DNA from: Cliona cf. orientalis | Taxonomy: Eukaryota; Porifera; Demospongiae; Clionaida; Clionaidae | Reading direction: 5' to 3' | NCBI GenBank assembly: GCA_963930775.1 | Contig: OZ005694.1 | Span: 6,503,054 to 6,567,053, forward strand | Length of the DNA stretch: 64,000 nucleotides | Shown here: in pieces, positions 13,101 to 28,100 of the stretch | How the letters are laid out: each line of letters starts with the position of its first letter | How positions within the stretch are numbered: the stretch's first letter is position 1 | Translations under genes and position numbers: made by a program | The notes under the pieces: generated by a model | What the model saw: the letters and a program-made list of their open reading frames with translations, nothing else | Databases searched by the model: none | Told to the model about the DNA's origin: nothing

Positions 13101-16100
13101 TTCGTCAAATAAACAGGGGATCTGGGATTTACCTAGGAATATACACAACAGTAGTTGCATTACTTCTCCACACTCTTTAATAGGGTGTATTGAAGATACA
13201 AAAGACTATGATGCAAAACCTTGGTGCAAGATTGAAGTACACTGAGCATGTCCAATATTATTGCTGCAAGTTGCTCACTTGGGTCCAAGCAATGACCAGC
13301 GTGGACAAGTTTTACAACCGTGCCTAACACGCATGTGCAGGGGGTTAGTATTACATACATACCATAATATATAGTGCGTGATACACAACGTTCTATTTGT
13401 ACGTAAAGTCATACTATCCCTAGCTCAGGAAACTCGAAAAGTTTATAATCAGCAAATGATGCCAAAACTGACGAACAAAGTGTTTTCAGAGAAATCCATA
13501 CAATTTATACATTTGGAATGACATAACTTCGGGAATATTATAATGTCGTACTTTGGACTCATAAACGAGGTATGTAGCAGCTAGCTTGATATTAAATAGA
13601 CAGACACATAAAACAGCTACCGTCATCCTGCGGTGCATGTGCCAAGGGTTAATCATAAGGCTGTGTCTACAGGACAGGTGTCATAATATGAAAATAGGGA
13701 CCCCCCCCCCCCCCGGGTCCCCATTTTTATAGAAAAATGGAGATCCTCTCATGAAAATGGGGACACCCAGTGCAATACACGTGTAGGCATACACATTAAC
13801 TAGACAACCGTTAGCCTCATGCCATGGACACGAGGCTAGGTATCCATTAGCCTTGTCCCCGGGCCCTTTGAGGGGGAGGAGGAGAAAGGGCCTGGTACAC
13901 ACTGCGCATGCTCTGTTATACCCTAAGAATCTTGGGGATCGGCAGTATATTTGCCCTTTGACCTTAACTCCTTTGGCAGGCTTAAACGGTTCGAATTTTG
14001 AGTGAGATTCGAGGGAGCTCAAGGGACTTTGCCATAATTATTGATCAATGAAGGACTCCAAACAGAGTAGGCGCACGTTTAGCACGAGCGCTAGTGCGAA
14101 GGTCTTTCTTCTAAAAATTCGGCCCTTCTAATTATTCGGCACCTTTTACTGAATGATTGAAAATAGTCTCTAATTTTTGGCAAAGATCGTCACGTGTAAT
14201 ATATGCTATAAACGGGAATAGAATGCACACGCAGGCAGAATGTTGAATATAAAAATACAGCGAAGCTAAATCAATATTCATGCCGAATTTTTAGAAGAAA
14301 TACGGTATCATGCAAGCTACCCTTATCCGGAAACGTCAGAAGCAGGAGTGCTGGTGAAACTTAAACACGGCTATCACATACCACGCCCTCTGGGGTGTCT
14401 AGTAGAACTCTATAGGCTAATGAATGAATGACTGTTGGAAAGGATATGCAAGTAGCCGTCCAACATTTGAGACATTGGATCAGAGATTGAAAGATCTTCA
14501 TTCTTCTGAAAATCTTGGATACGAAGAAGTCTGTTCTTTGTCATACCTGTCAGTAGTCTAGTAGCAACGTTCGAGCAGAGCGAGAATGTCGCCATGGACA
14601 TGTTGCCATGGCACACTTAAAGCTATGAGGGGTGTGGCCTCTGCAATAATAGTTCATGCCGCTTCCATCTGCGCATGTGTACGGTACTAATGGACAAACT
14701 TGCACAGGCAGGATACTGTTTATGCATGAACTACGTCTGTGTTGTATGAGCATGTACTATTAATGGATGATCATGCATGCATACTAGCCACATTATCCCA
14801 TGATTGTGACATTAAACATAAGGTTGTAGTTACATGGTAGAAACTGAATGACTCTGCTTTATGTTTCTACCTAGCTACTCTGCCAACAAACAATATAGTT
14901 ATATTACAAGCCCAAGTAGTCTAAGATTTTGTACACAAGAATTACCCTGGCACAGTTATAAACTTCATAAAACACTGCCTGAAGAGTAGATTGGCTTTTC
15001 CATTTGTACAGTGCTAACTACCTTTGCCTAAGGATCACTAAATCGATACTTCCATTGTGTATAGCCTTTATATATGTTAGCCATACCGTTTCTAGCCAGC
15101 CACTAACTTCTCCTGACAATAATATGAGTTCTGCTGACCCCAGTAAACTCATGGCAACCGCTGATTCTTCAAGTTTTACTATGAACATCCTATTACACTG
15201 GGGGGGGGGGGGGGGGGGTCCCCAAATTCACGGAAGGGTCCCCAAAATCATAATGAAAATGGGGACCCCAAACTTTTATGGCACCGACGCCAGTAATGTA
15301 AACTGGGGTAATTTTGTATGCGGGGCAGTTTCATATCTCCATGATTTCTACTTCCAGGCATCCTACGTAGCTACAAATAGTTACTAGTGTACCGCTGGCT
15401 CGCTTTGTAAATGCTCACATTGTGAAACAGGCGATGCCAGGATACGAATTGCCCCACATACGAAATTACCCCAGTTTACCTTACTGGTGCCAGTACCCTA
15501 GATACAGCGTAATCATAATGAATATCAGTATTGCTTTTGCTTGTGCATGGTGCAGTCAAATTAAGAAAGGAGATGTTGTAATCAAAAAATTAATGATGGG
15601 GAGCATAATAACCTTTTTTGTGGGCATACAAGCCTCCGAAATTAATAGATATACCGGGGTACGTGCACGCAGATAAGAGTCATGTGGATGGATGGACATA
15701 CATCAACATTTCTTTTACTGTCAGGGCATATAATGGTGACAGAAGACCAGACCAGAAGACTACAAGATCCTCTGTCGGAATCAGATACAGATGAGTCAAC
15801 AGCAAATAAAGACATTCAATTTGGCTACCATAATGCAGCGGGAAAAAATATTCGAATCTCCAATAATGGACTAGGAGCTGAGCGGATGAACCCTGAATAT
15901 GACTTTGATAATGGTGTAGCATATGGAGCACAACCTTTTAAAGGACTGGCAGAATTTGAAGTGAAAATGATGACGTATGGAGCAAAATGGCTTACTTCAC
16001 TACGATTTGGAGTAATGAGGACTAAGAGGGGAAAGGTGATTGAATCTGGTTCTGGTATTCCTAAGAATTCCCGTATTGCTAAGCACCATTGTGTGTGGGC

Positions 16101-19100
16101 TGACCGGACACTATACAATAACCTTGTCACTACTGGAGAGAGGCCCGGCTGCGGCTACGTTGATTTAGATGATCTACGTGAGGGAGATTGTGTTGGATTA
16201 CGTCTATCTCGAGATGGAGTGTTGGAGTTCACTGTGAATGGTGAAAGTCAAGGCATAGCAGCAGAGAATATCTACACCAGAAACACTGATATCTATGCTG
16301 TTGTGGACCATTATGGCCCTTGTGTTGCTACAGTTATCACCAAAGCAGGTGAGTGTTACAGTAGTCACATCTATAGTGTACATACACACACCTATGGTTG
16401 TGAATTGTTCATGCCCAAATATTGAGGTTTACATTTTTGTTAAAGATGACCCTGCAAATAATAATGTTTTATGGCTCACTTAAAACTTATCGTACGTTGA
16501 TTTTGTATCCATAGCCAACTGTATTATTTGGGCTTTGCACATTCTCAAGCACTAATTTCCCCAATTAACTGTCTAATAAAGGGACATGTGTAATGCTGAG
16601 ACTTGTTGGACAAGTACTGCAAGCGCTGTATAATAGTACATGACTTGATGTTCATGCATTATTATTATGACATAGTGCTAGTAGCTATACATTGGTTTGA
16701 ACCTTGGCCTTGTAGCTTTGTGATAGGGGGGTGCAGTTAGAGCAAATGATGCATATTGGACTCTGGACATTCTGCTTCAGAATCGAAATCAACAGCTACA
16801 TATGCTGCTGAACTGCCATAATTCAGAGCTACAGTGGAACTTCTAATAAAGGACCCTCCCTGGAGCGACCACCCAGTGCACTAGCTATAGCTATAATTAT
16901 AACGGTCAACAGCTATGGAACAGATTGAATTTGCCATAGACTTAGTGCATTACGAACCTCCAAGGAGCGGACAACCTCTCAATTCACTATAGTGGACAGA
17001 TTGCCGATTGAACCTCTCAGTATAATTTTACTTTTAACTAGGGAAATGCACAGCATTGTGGGCGAGCCTGAGCAACAGTGAGCGTGTAACAGTGACTTAT
17101 GTTGCATCATAGCCTCGTCCCCAGGCCCCTCCCAATGCGGGGAGAAGGGCCTGGTACATACCGACTGCGCATGCGCCAGTTTGCACCCAGAATCTGGGTA
17201 TATCATATATTCCTGTAAAATATTCAGTAAACTAAGTATTTAAGATTACGTCATCCTTTCTTTCTGCTCGCGTATGGCCAAGGAACGCACGACGCGAGCT
17301 CAAATGGTTTGTTCGAGCAGTTGGCTGGCCAGCGAAAGTAAAAAGACTTACCCTGGCACCTGTTTGAGCAAGCGATCGAATTGCCACGAGGTAAGCTATA
17401 GTATACGGACAATTTTACAGAAAATCTACGGATAAAGTGGCGCATGCGCAGTCGGTGTGTACCAGCCCCTTCTCCCCGCGTTGGGAGGGGCCTGGGGACG
17501 AGGCTAGTTGCACCACGCCCAACTATGAGCTATGGGCTGCAGGATGTGCACTCGTAGCCTGGCCTCTTTCTCTTCTGCCGACGCTGTGGTTATAGTAAAT
17601 TCTGTCTCTTACTATTTACCGCTGTTGAGCTGAGGCTCCGATTGACGACTAACTCTGTCTCGTTCTTGCCTCCTACCCTCTGAAGCCTCAGTTCTGAGCT
17701 TTTCGCTGGTGTTCAGTGTTCATAGCGCAAGCGATAGCCCATGCCCAGCGCACATGAATGTAAATTTGCAAGTCGTTGAATTAGAGCAGCATATTATATT
17801 ATACGGAATGATGGACATTGGGCGGGGCGTAACTAAGGACCAACGTACCATATTACCGTATAGCGGGAAATTTTCGAGTTTCGTGGATCGGTAGGAAAGG
17901 AGCATTTCGCGGAGAAAACGTTTGCGGAGGTCGCATAATGGGTGTGGCATGCCAAGAATTTCGTTTTGTGGATGGCTGAAAAATCGCGAAATTCATTTTT
18001 TTTCTCTATAATACTTTATGTCAGAAACAGACAAAGGATACCAAGATAGCACAACATTGCTAATAATATTATTAAACTGTACCCAGATAATTAAATACAA
18101 GGGATAAGTAAAGCAAGTATGGCAAATACGTAGATAAATTCTGTTTAAAGGAGTGAAAATTAGATGAAACAATATTATAAGGTAGTGTATTCCACACCCT
18201 AGCTGCATCACAAAAAATGAATAAAAATAAGAATTGGAGTGAGAAAATGGCACTTCCAAGGTGAGACTGTGATTTAAACGGGTGGGATACAAAGAATTAT
18301 TAGAAAAGTTAATAGGAAGGTTATAGCTCGCAGACTGACCATGGACCAACTTATACAGGTGACAAAGCTTCAAAAAAGCTCTCCTCTTACTGAGAGAATC
18401 CAAGTTCAACAAGTGGAGACGTTCATGTGCACTCCACGATTTGGTACATAACTTTGTGGCGAACCTTTGAACGGACTCCAGAAGATTGATATCCTTTCTT
18501 AGGTGAGGGTCCCACACAGGAACGCCGTACTCTAGGAGTGGACGGATTAAAGCAACATACAGAATCTTCAAGGTACTCGGCTGAGAGTTATTATAAAAAC
18601 GCCTGTACAGCATACCTGTCTGTTTACGAGCTTTGGTTGTGATGGCCTGGATGTGAGAGGACCAGCTCAAGTCGGAAGTAATTAAGATGCCAAGGTATTT
18701 GTAAGCAGTGACACGCTCCAAGGGATGACCTTTAACGTTGATTACTGGAGCTTCTATATATTGGTTATTTCTTCCTTGAGATTAGTAGCGACTTGCATTT
18801 CTTAGCGTTCAGAGTGAGACTGTAGTTGTTAAGCCAGTTTCAAAGCTCATCAACATATTTTTGCAGGGCAATGAAGTCGCTCGGCTGGGAAATGCAGTTA
18901 TGCAGTAGAAGATCATCAGCAAATAGCACAGTGTTACCACTTGACAGATAAATGCCACACAAGCCATCTATATAGATGAGAAATAAGATTGGTCCCAAGA
19001 CAGAACCTTGAGGCACTCCAGATACAACACTAGTGTATGGAGAAAGCTCTCCATCTACTGCTACCTGCTGAGAACGATCATATAAATAATTTGCAATCCA

Positions 19101-22100
19101 TCTTATAAGGTGGCAAGGTATTCCAAGGACGTAAAGTTTTTGAAGAACAGGGCCGGGGGAAGGAAGAAAACTATGGTGAGGCTGAAGTGGCAGCATAGTA
19201 ATGTGCAAGGGGTATGGGGGCCTCCCCTTCCCCCAGAAAGTTTATGAGATGGACATTTTCAGCTATAATAACTCTCAGTTCATGGATGATGCCTGGTTGC
19301 TACGTTCTCTAAGACCAGTTGTTGCTTGAATGTGCGCTTAAGCGCTTGTGCAGAACACGCGGTAGGCGTGGTTCATAGTTTCAGCATTGCAGGAACGCCC
19401 AACTAGCGCATAGCTCCGAAAATCAGATCAAATATTGCTCAGGCCATGGCCTGAGCAGCCGGAGCGGCTCCCCCGGCCCTGAAGAAGAAGGCTGTGAGGC
19501 ACACTGTCAAATGCCTTTTGTAGGTCGAAGAACACTGCTAAAACTTCAAAACCATTCTCAAGTTGTATGTACCAGTCACTAACAGCGGATAGAATCGCAT
19601 TGGTGGTAGACTTCCCTTCCTCAGTGAAACCCCCACTGCTGAGGTGAGACTTCAAAATGGTCAAGCAGAACGTCACAAATGTGCCTTTCAAGAAGCTTGC
19701 TATCTATAGATAAAAGAGAAATTGGTCTATAGTTAGCTGGATTTGATGAATCACCGGATTTGGGAATCGGGACGACAAGAGATTTTTTCCATTGATCAGG
19801 TAACACACCCGTGGAAATTGACGTATTAAAGATTGTGGTAATCATAGGCTCTAGGGTCTCCACACCAAAAAATTGATCGTGGCCAATAGGTCTTTTGAGT
19901 GATTGTCCACACAGATCAACTTGAAAGAAGCGCACATAAAAAGTTTCACGCTGAAAAACCTCGTTGTTCTTGCACAATTGCAACTTTGCGCATGCTCGCA
20001 ACTTGCGTATTCTAATTAAAGTGCGGGTTCAAAGTGCAACATCCCGGCTGGCTAGTTTGCATGGAACTTCTATACTACAAGATGAATAACCTAGGCCAGA
20101 ATTGAACGAAATTCTAGTTAGTTATCTAAGCCTGGTATATTTTTAATGATAATGAGAAAGTGTAGTTTGATGCTGTAAAAATGGAAGCATGAGTGTATTT
20201 GTTTTCCTCACCATATTTCTATGAAGTAAGTTGGTGTATGTATTTATGATAATAATTGAAAGTGAAACTGCCACTTTTAACCACCTGCCTGCACATGATA
20301 TTTAAAATTTTTTTATGTTTTGAGCAATTGTGCAAGAACAACGAGGTCTTTCAGCGTGAAAATTTTTATGAGCACTTCTTTCAAGTTGCTCTGTGTGGAC
20401 AATCACTCAAAAGACCTAATGGCCAAGGTCAATTTTTTGGTGTGGAGACCCTATCATAGCAGTAATGGAAGTAGCTGTTTCTTTCAGCATCCTAGCTGAA
20501 ATTCCATCTGGTCCAGCTGCCGTCGAAATGTCCAGATGGGATAGCATGTCAAAGATCTTATCTTCTGAACAGAAGAGCGAGTCGTCACTAGGAAGAGGAG
20601 CAAGTTTCCCGCTATATCCATTTATGTGGGGCTCGCTCAGCCGGGCTCGCCCCACTGTCAGGAAGCCACACCCCTTTTCGCAGCCAGTGACGTAATTGCT
20701 GGTGCTACGATCTGATAGCCTGGCCAGGCCCTATCCCCTTCGCATCTTGAACATGGGGTCTGAGGCGAGACTAACGCATTGATGATAAAATTCAAGTGTG
20801 GTCTATAATATTATAATAATATAATAAATTATACACAGTACTTAAATTGAAGTAGAATCAAATCCAGTTCATATCCTTCTTTCCTGTTGATTCTTTCTCC
20901 AGTCATCTCTGCAAACGCTAACTACCGTACTCGCTCTAATTATCCGAACGGCCAAAAATAATTATTAATATCGCCGTTCGGTGTTAAATAGAAAGTAAAT
21001 AAATTCGGGCAATGGTTTGCTCGTGTGTAAATAGAACGGATCCAGTGCAAATGAAGAAAGCACTATTATAGCGACGAACAAACAGCAGTCGATATCCAAC
21101 TACAGGTTTATCGTTGTCAGCTCTAGAGTTCTCAGTATCCCTGTGCTCTCAGGAGCGATCATAAAATGATCGCCGTCCGTGTCTGTTACCTTTTTGCTCT
21201 TATATGCTGTCCAAGATGTGGTAGCCCGGCACACTCTTCGATGAACGTGGAAGAGTTGTCTCGAGCTCCTGCCATGCCGTACCGTGTGGCTGTTCGGTTG
21301 ATTTAGAGCGGATGAGAAAATTTGAAATTCAAGATGTTCGACGAATTAGGAAGGAAATAACTTGCCGTTCGGGCTATTAGAATGTTCGAATAATAGACCC
21401 ATTGCATGTACAAGAAAAATCCGTAAAACTCCGTAAATTGTCCTTCAACGGCCGCCATGTTGGAGTACAAGTGTCTATGTAAATTTGTACTAGCGAGTGC
21501 TAAATGGTGCTTTTGCTCTATCATTGTGCATGGACGCCAGCCAACTGAATGGTATTTCGAAGCACGCTGTGGTTAGTCAAACATACTGCAACCATGAGAA
21601 AAACGTATACTTACCTTCTTTGCAAACGAGCGGCAAAGGCAGCCTCTGTACATTTTCGCCATAGAAAACGGCTCGAGTTGTCCTCCAGGGCGGCCCACTG
21701 CGCGTGCCCCGTGATGTCACGTGCAATGGGTCTATTAGAGCGAGTACGGTAGTTATAACATAGCTATCATAATGTGTAGCCTGAGACTGTAAGCTTATTT
21801 ATAAATTAATTGTCTCTGTTTCTGTAAGGGGACAACCTCCATATGTGACCCGATCGCCCGTACTAAAGTTTTGCAAAAAATTGCAATGAACATTGCTACG
21901 CATACGTTGCACGCGGAAGTCCGTATATTGTCAGTATCATAAAAATATAAATAAACAGTGTATAATGAGAGGCAAAAAATATATAATAATAATTACATTA
22001 CACAACAAGCAACAAGTAGTTAAACACTAAGTAGTTACATCCAAAGTAGAAAAACACTACCATGAATGTAATATAATGTAATTCACACAAAATTCCAAAA

Positions 22101-25100
22101 ATCTAATGTTTGCTTAGTTACCAGCGCCACTGAATAGCAACCATTCTTTCATTTAGTAACTATCCACATTGGCTATAAATCATTTATACACAAACTTTCA
22201 CTTTCACCTCAAGGTCGAGATATTCCACGTTTTGACGCTGTCTCCCATAAGAGCTACATTAATTCGTGTATATTTTGAGGAGCTCATATTGAAAGACAGA
22301 ATCAGCCCGCAACAATCAAAGCATACACAGATGTTGGGAGACTCAGACTGTATTTAGTACTTGGATTTCACTTTCAGTATATAACTCGGCTAGCTTTTAT
22401 AGCTATTTAGAATATAGTTGTAACAAATACTGTGATCTGATTGGACACTCAGAGGTCTCTATTTCTCATAGAGACCTACAAGTTTTCATAGAGACCTACA
22501 AGTTCTCATAGAGACCTACAAGTTTCATAGAGACCTACAAGTATAGCCAAGGGCAAAGAAAGATGCACAGTGCAACAGTAGCCTAGTCCTCAGGTCAACT
22601 ACCACGGTTACAGTTGCTATATTCTAAACCAGTTAGAGACCTCGTCCAATGGTCTCTACGCTTTTAAGAGACCCTCAGGCCCTTAGTAGCACCCTCGCTT
22701 CGCTCGGGATGCTACAGCCTCGGGCCTTCGGGTCTCTTAAAATGCGTAGAGACCTTGGACTTGGTCTCTAACTATTATTTATATGCTGATGATGTCACAA
22801 AGCCATTCAAGAACGCCCTGTGACATCACTGCAATACTATACTCACCACATACATACACATAACATGATGTGATTGTTCATGCATGTACTGCTGCATACT
22901 AGCTACCAGTATGTGAACATACATGTACAATAATTATATTATGTATGAACTGCCATGTCATGGCAAGGCGCGTACATACATACATACATGTACATGCATG
23001 CATGCATAGATTGGCTATGTGTCAACCACTATTATGGGCTGCCGCCTAGTAGCTGTATTAAAAACCAGAGTTAAAACTCGGGCTCTCTGGAGCCTGGACT
23101 CAAGGCTAGCTAGCATTCGCTTGCTGTAGGTAGTGTGGCTGTAGCTAGCTCAACCGTCATGGCAGAGTTGCGCTGTGGGAAGCCCGATTGCTCCAGCTGT
23201 AGCGTTGGTAGTATCGGCCGACAATAATCATACCAGCATAACTGTTACCACCCTGAAACTCTCATAAATTTGTAGAGTGTGGACCAATCGCTATATACTC
23301 AAACGCCACCAGCTACGATCGGCTGGCTAGAAATTAATTTACTAACCTTGTGAAAAACTGCTGACTCAGAAGCATGTGGTACACGGACGCGGAAATGGTC
23401 GTCAGTAGTAGAAGCGCGTAAGTGCGTGTAGTGAATTTATGCGTTTTTACTACTGACGACCATAATTATGTATGTGCCGGCGTTTTTACTACTGACAACC
23501 ACTTCCGAATTGCTATGCACTATTAAAACACATAATAATTATCACAATGCAAATTACTATACTGTGGCATTGCTGATATTTTTCTAGCCTCGTCCCCAGG
23601 CTCCCCGATCTTTTTCAACGCGTGCGTTGAAAAAGATCGGGGAGCCTGGGGACAAGGCTAATGTTTTTCTACTTTGGATGCAGGTGTTCTTGTTATACAC
23701 TAAGTAGTTAAACACTAAGTAGAAAAAAAAAGAAGAAATAATTCGTGGAGGAACTGGGAGCACTTGGGGACATAATTTTTACACGGGCACGCAGAATGGG
23801 TCAAAACACGAAATTTGATGGCGGGGAATTTTTATTCACGCCTTAGAATTAAAGTTATGGCACTTTAAAGTATTCCCATATGTTTGTATAGGAAGCCATG
23901 CGTTTGCAATGTTTCCGCCCACGCACTATGTGAGGGGTGGGGCCACGCGCGCACATAAACGTGACGACCTTTACCAACTTTTTTTACAAAATTGAAATTT
24001 AGGCTGCCTGCTTGCATTGTATGATTCCACTATGCATCCAGTTCGATTATATGGTGGTTTTTGGACAAATTTTTTTTTTTCTGCTTAGTGTTCTGGTCTC
24101 CTTGAAAAAAACAAAAAAACTTTAATAATCTAATTCAGGGAGGATTTGGGAGCACTTGCGGACATAATTTTTATACGGGCACGCAGAATGGGTCAAAGTA
24201 ACAGGTTTGACCGGATGGAATTTTGATTCACACCTTAGAATTAAAGTTACGGCCCTTTGAAGTATCCCCATATGTTTGTATAGGAAGCCATGCATTTGCA
24301 ATGTTTTCCGCCCACGCGGTACGTGAGGGGCGTGGCCACGCGCGCACAGTAACGTGACGACCTTTACCCACTTTTGTCAAAATTGAAGTTTAGGCTGTCT
24401 GCTTGCATTGTATGGGTCTAGTATCCATCCACCTCAACTATGTGGTGGTCAGGACTGTTTTTTTCTGCTTAGTGTGTCCGCTTCTTGAAAAAAAAGCATA
24501 TTTAACTGAATAATTAAATAAATAATCTAATTCATGGGGGGTTTGGGAGTACTTGGGGAGATAATTTTTACATGGGCACGCAGAATGGGTCGAAACTAGA
24601 GATTTGACCGAACAGATTTTTGATTCACGCCTTACAATTAAAGTTACGGCCCTTTGAAGTTTCCCCATATGTTAATTTGTACAGGGAAGCCATGCGTTTG
24701 CAATGTTTCCGCCCACGCGCTACGTGAGGGGCGGGGTCACGCGCGCACATAAACGTGACGACCTTTACCAATTTTTGACAAAATTGAAATTTAGGCTGCC
24801 TGTTTGCATTGTATGGTTCCACTATGCATCCAGCTTGATTATATGGTGGTTTTTGGACATTTTTTTTCTGCTTAGTGTTCTGGTCTCCTTGAAAAAAAAA
24901 GCAAACTTAAATAATTAAATAATCTAATTCATGGGGGGTTTGGGAGCACTTGGGGGGACAATTTTTACATGGGCACGCAGAATGGGTCGAAACTAGAGAT
25001 TTGACCGGACAGATTTTTGATTCACACCTTACAATAAGTTATGGCCCTTTGAATTTTCCCATATGTTTGTATAGGAAGCCATGCATTTGCAATGTTTCCG

Positions 25101-28100
25101 CCCACGCGGTACGTGAGGGGCGGGGCTACACGCGCACATAGACTTGACGACCTTTACCGAATTTGGCCAAAATTGGATTATAGGCAGCCTGCTTGCATTG
25201 TATGGCTCTACTAAGCATCCAGCTCAACTATGTTGTAGTTTCCGGACAATTTTTTTCTGCTTGTTGTGTGGTCTCCTTGTAATGAAATAAAATAAATAAA
25301 AATTAATATCAAAGTGGTTCAAGTACAGTTCAAGTTAGAATGATCCCTGGCCCTCAGCAATGGCCAGGTCGATCTCTCCGCAGGAGGAGCTGATTGGGTG
25401 GTGGAGGGAGGATCTAGATCCACGCAGACACATCACAGCTGAGCGTAAAAGCGAGAAGCTGAGTCGGCATCTTAGCCAGTTAATGGTTTTGCTGTATGGC
25501 TTGTTGTACTTGTCAGCAATTAGTGATGCAATTCTCTTGTAAACCACTTTTGCTGTCTCACCCATGCCTCCAGCAGCAGAAAAAACGAGGGGAGAGAATG
25601 ATCCATGTTCAATTTCTCTTATTCTTTCATCATAAGCCCTTCTCTTCTCAAGTTAATTTTTGCGATAGCATATGCATTGGGCAAGAGAGGTGTTGCGATA
25701 GCTCGGTGCGAATGGGTTAAAGACCCGTACATCAAAAAATGCACGTTGCCGATCGCGGCCCCAAAATTCTCAGCCACAATGTCAAGGCGGGCTCCTTCTT
25801 CTCTGTTTGCTGATCTCCGCATAAGTCTTTCATCAGTCACAGGCTGTGGGCAAGGTTCAGTGCCCGGAACTCCATGGCATATTTCTGTCAAAAATTCTGC
25901 TGTAATATCTCTGATCTCATTGTGTCGGATCGATGGAAATCCTCCGCGAGAACAGCTCAGAGCATGTTCCACTGTGAATTACTGGTCACAGACACATCGG
26001 GAAGGAAGTTGCTCAGGGCACCAACTGTATCTCAGACACAAAGCATCACAGAAGGCACCTTTGTGAAGGGCGAAACCGTGATCAGCAATCGGGAGGGTGG
26101 TGAGCCAGGTTGAGGCACCTTTTTCTGCCTTCCTTAAATTAGAAGGCAATTTTGATTTATAATATTATTATTATTCAATTTACCGTATATTCGCCGTTTA
26201 TGGTAAATACGTGGCCCCACCCACTAAGTCAATGAGCTAGATGGCTGCCAAAACGTTGGAAAGAGAGCGAGAGCTGTGCAGTAATGGCTATTTATACTAG
26301 TTATACTTTTCTTATGTTATACTATGGCTATTTTGCACTTTATAATACACATTATACGTATAATAGACTGTATAATATAATTCAATTTTGTGATTTACCA
26401 GTATAATTTGTATAATTAAGTAAGTGTACTTCCAAGTCCAACTGTATTATATATACTACCATGCATGTATATCAGATCTAAACTATATCAAGTGTATAAA
26501 GTGTATAGAATGTATAACTATACTACTTTATACTACAGTTATACACTAAGTCTAACTATACTGTATAATTGTATAGCGTATAACTAGTATAGTATTATCA
26601 CTATAATCTTAGTGAGTCATGTGACAGCCACATGTATAAAGTGTATAACATGTATAGTTGTACCACTTTATACTACAGTTGTATACACTAAAGTCTAACT
26701 ATATACTGTATAATTGTATAGTGTATAACTAGTATAGTATTATTATAATCTTATATATATGAACCCTTGACCATCTCCCCAGTAGCTGCATAGTGTAATG
26801 GTGCATGTGGTAAAAGGTCGTCAACAGAATGCGTACACATCGATCGATGCTCGCCCCAGAAATCATGGAGATGGCGTCTAAGATCGACTCTCAGCCTTGA
26901 TAGCGACAAGTTTCGATGCTTCAATCACAGAGACGAACTCGACAGTACAGTATTCCTTCTGAACTTCAGGTTGGTCACGCTGCTGCAGTCGCGCTCGGGA
27001 CAGCCCCTTGTGACAATGCGTGCTATATATAGCGCAAGGCTAGTTTTATTTATCCACGGCATTACGTAAGCCAAGAAAACACGTGAAGTTCAACCAACAG
27101 TACTTCTCAGAGAAAGTAGCGCTCAGCTTGTAATCTATTCGCTGGATACACGCGTAAGATACTCTACATATTTACTGATTTTCAAGTCCCAGAAAGGCTC
27201 CAGCAAGGCCCTGAATTTTCTCATAATTACCTCATAGATTACCTAAGAGATTACACCATAGGTTTCATCATAATTACACCATAATTACCTCATAACCACA
27301 GAAAAGTAAATTGCTACTGGGGAGATAATTATAGTGAATCATGTGACAGCCACATGTATAAAGTGTATAAAATGTATAGTTGTACCACTTTATACTACAG
27401 TTATACACTAAGTCTAACTATACTGTATAATTGTATAGTGTATAACTAGTATAGTTACCACTATAATCTTATGTGACAGCCACATGCATTGTATAAAGTG
27501 TATAAATTGTATAGTTGTACCACTTTATACTACAATTATACTGTATAATTGTATAGTGTATAACTAGGGAAGAATCCCGGATGAGAATCAGATATTTAAA
27601 CATTTATTACGATTGGCAGGGGGTCGAGACATTTAAACATTAATAACTACGTTTGGCAGGGGGGTCGAGATATTTAAACGTTTATTACGATTGGCAGGGG
27701 GGTCGAGGCATTTAAACATTAATTACGTTTGGTAGGGGGGTCGAGGCATTTAAACATTAATTACGTTTGGCAGGGGGGTCGAGATATTTAAACGTTTATT
27801 ACGATTGGCAGGGGGTCGAGGCATTTAAAATTTAAGTACGTTTGGTAGGGGGGTCGAGACATTTACGTTTGGCAGGGGGGCCATGATGTTTAAACACCTC
27901 GACCCCCCTGCCAAATGTAGTTAATTAAATTTATTTTTGTCTTACTTCTTTATTATACAAGTTATACATTATACAATTATATTGTGTATAGTATAGTATT
28001 GTATAATTAGCTATTGTATAATGTGAGTATAGTTATACATAATATACATTTATACATTTTGTTACTGTGAACATAATATGACATTGCATAATATTGTAGA

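Larger units (their letters stand above)
17990..20635 (-). mobile_element. Second CR1/Jockey-type LINE, 5'-truncated and interrupted
   Basis: Minus-strand reverse-transcriptase motifs occur in order: AAGPDGISARMLKE (about 20500), NPANYRPISLLS (about 19730), FFDLQKAFDSVPHSLLL (about 19520), then GVPQGSVLGPILF and VLFADD (about 19030-18910), and the thumb and C-terminus (18721-17993). Two elements split it: 19148-19481 between SLLLQ and KLYVLG, and 19854-20451 upstream of the SNYRPIS region. No ORF1 or endonuclease part remains. It is a different copy from the LINE at 5.7-9.8 kb, with diverged sequence. Confidence 0.8.
21834..23584 (+). other. Repeat-rich part of intron 6
   Basis: No exon signal. 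It holds a CACTAAGTAG-type end at about 22027 with an inverse partner near 23665-23712, suggesting a larger CACTA-like unit. Other features are a short tandem repeat (22463-22543), a hairpin (22634-22770), ACATG/CATA-rich stretches (22860-23010) and paired GGTCGTCAGTAGTA inverted motifs near 23397-23500. Confidence 0.45.

Noticed and set aside
22463..22543. CRISPR-like short direct repeats
   Set aside because: The units are adjacent with no unique spacers, and the genome is animal.
24703..24918. Frames across the CACTA-MITE array
   Set aside because: They repeat with the non-coding units and are interrupted differently in each.
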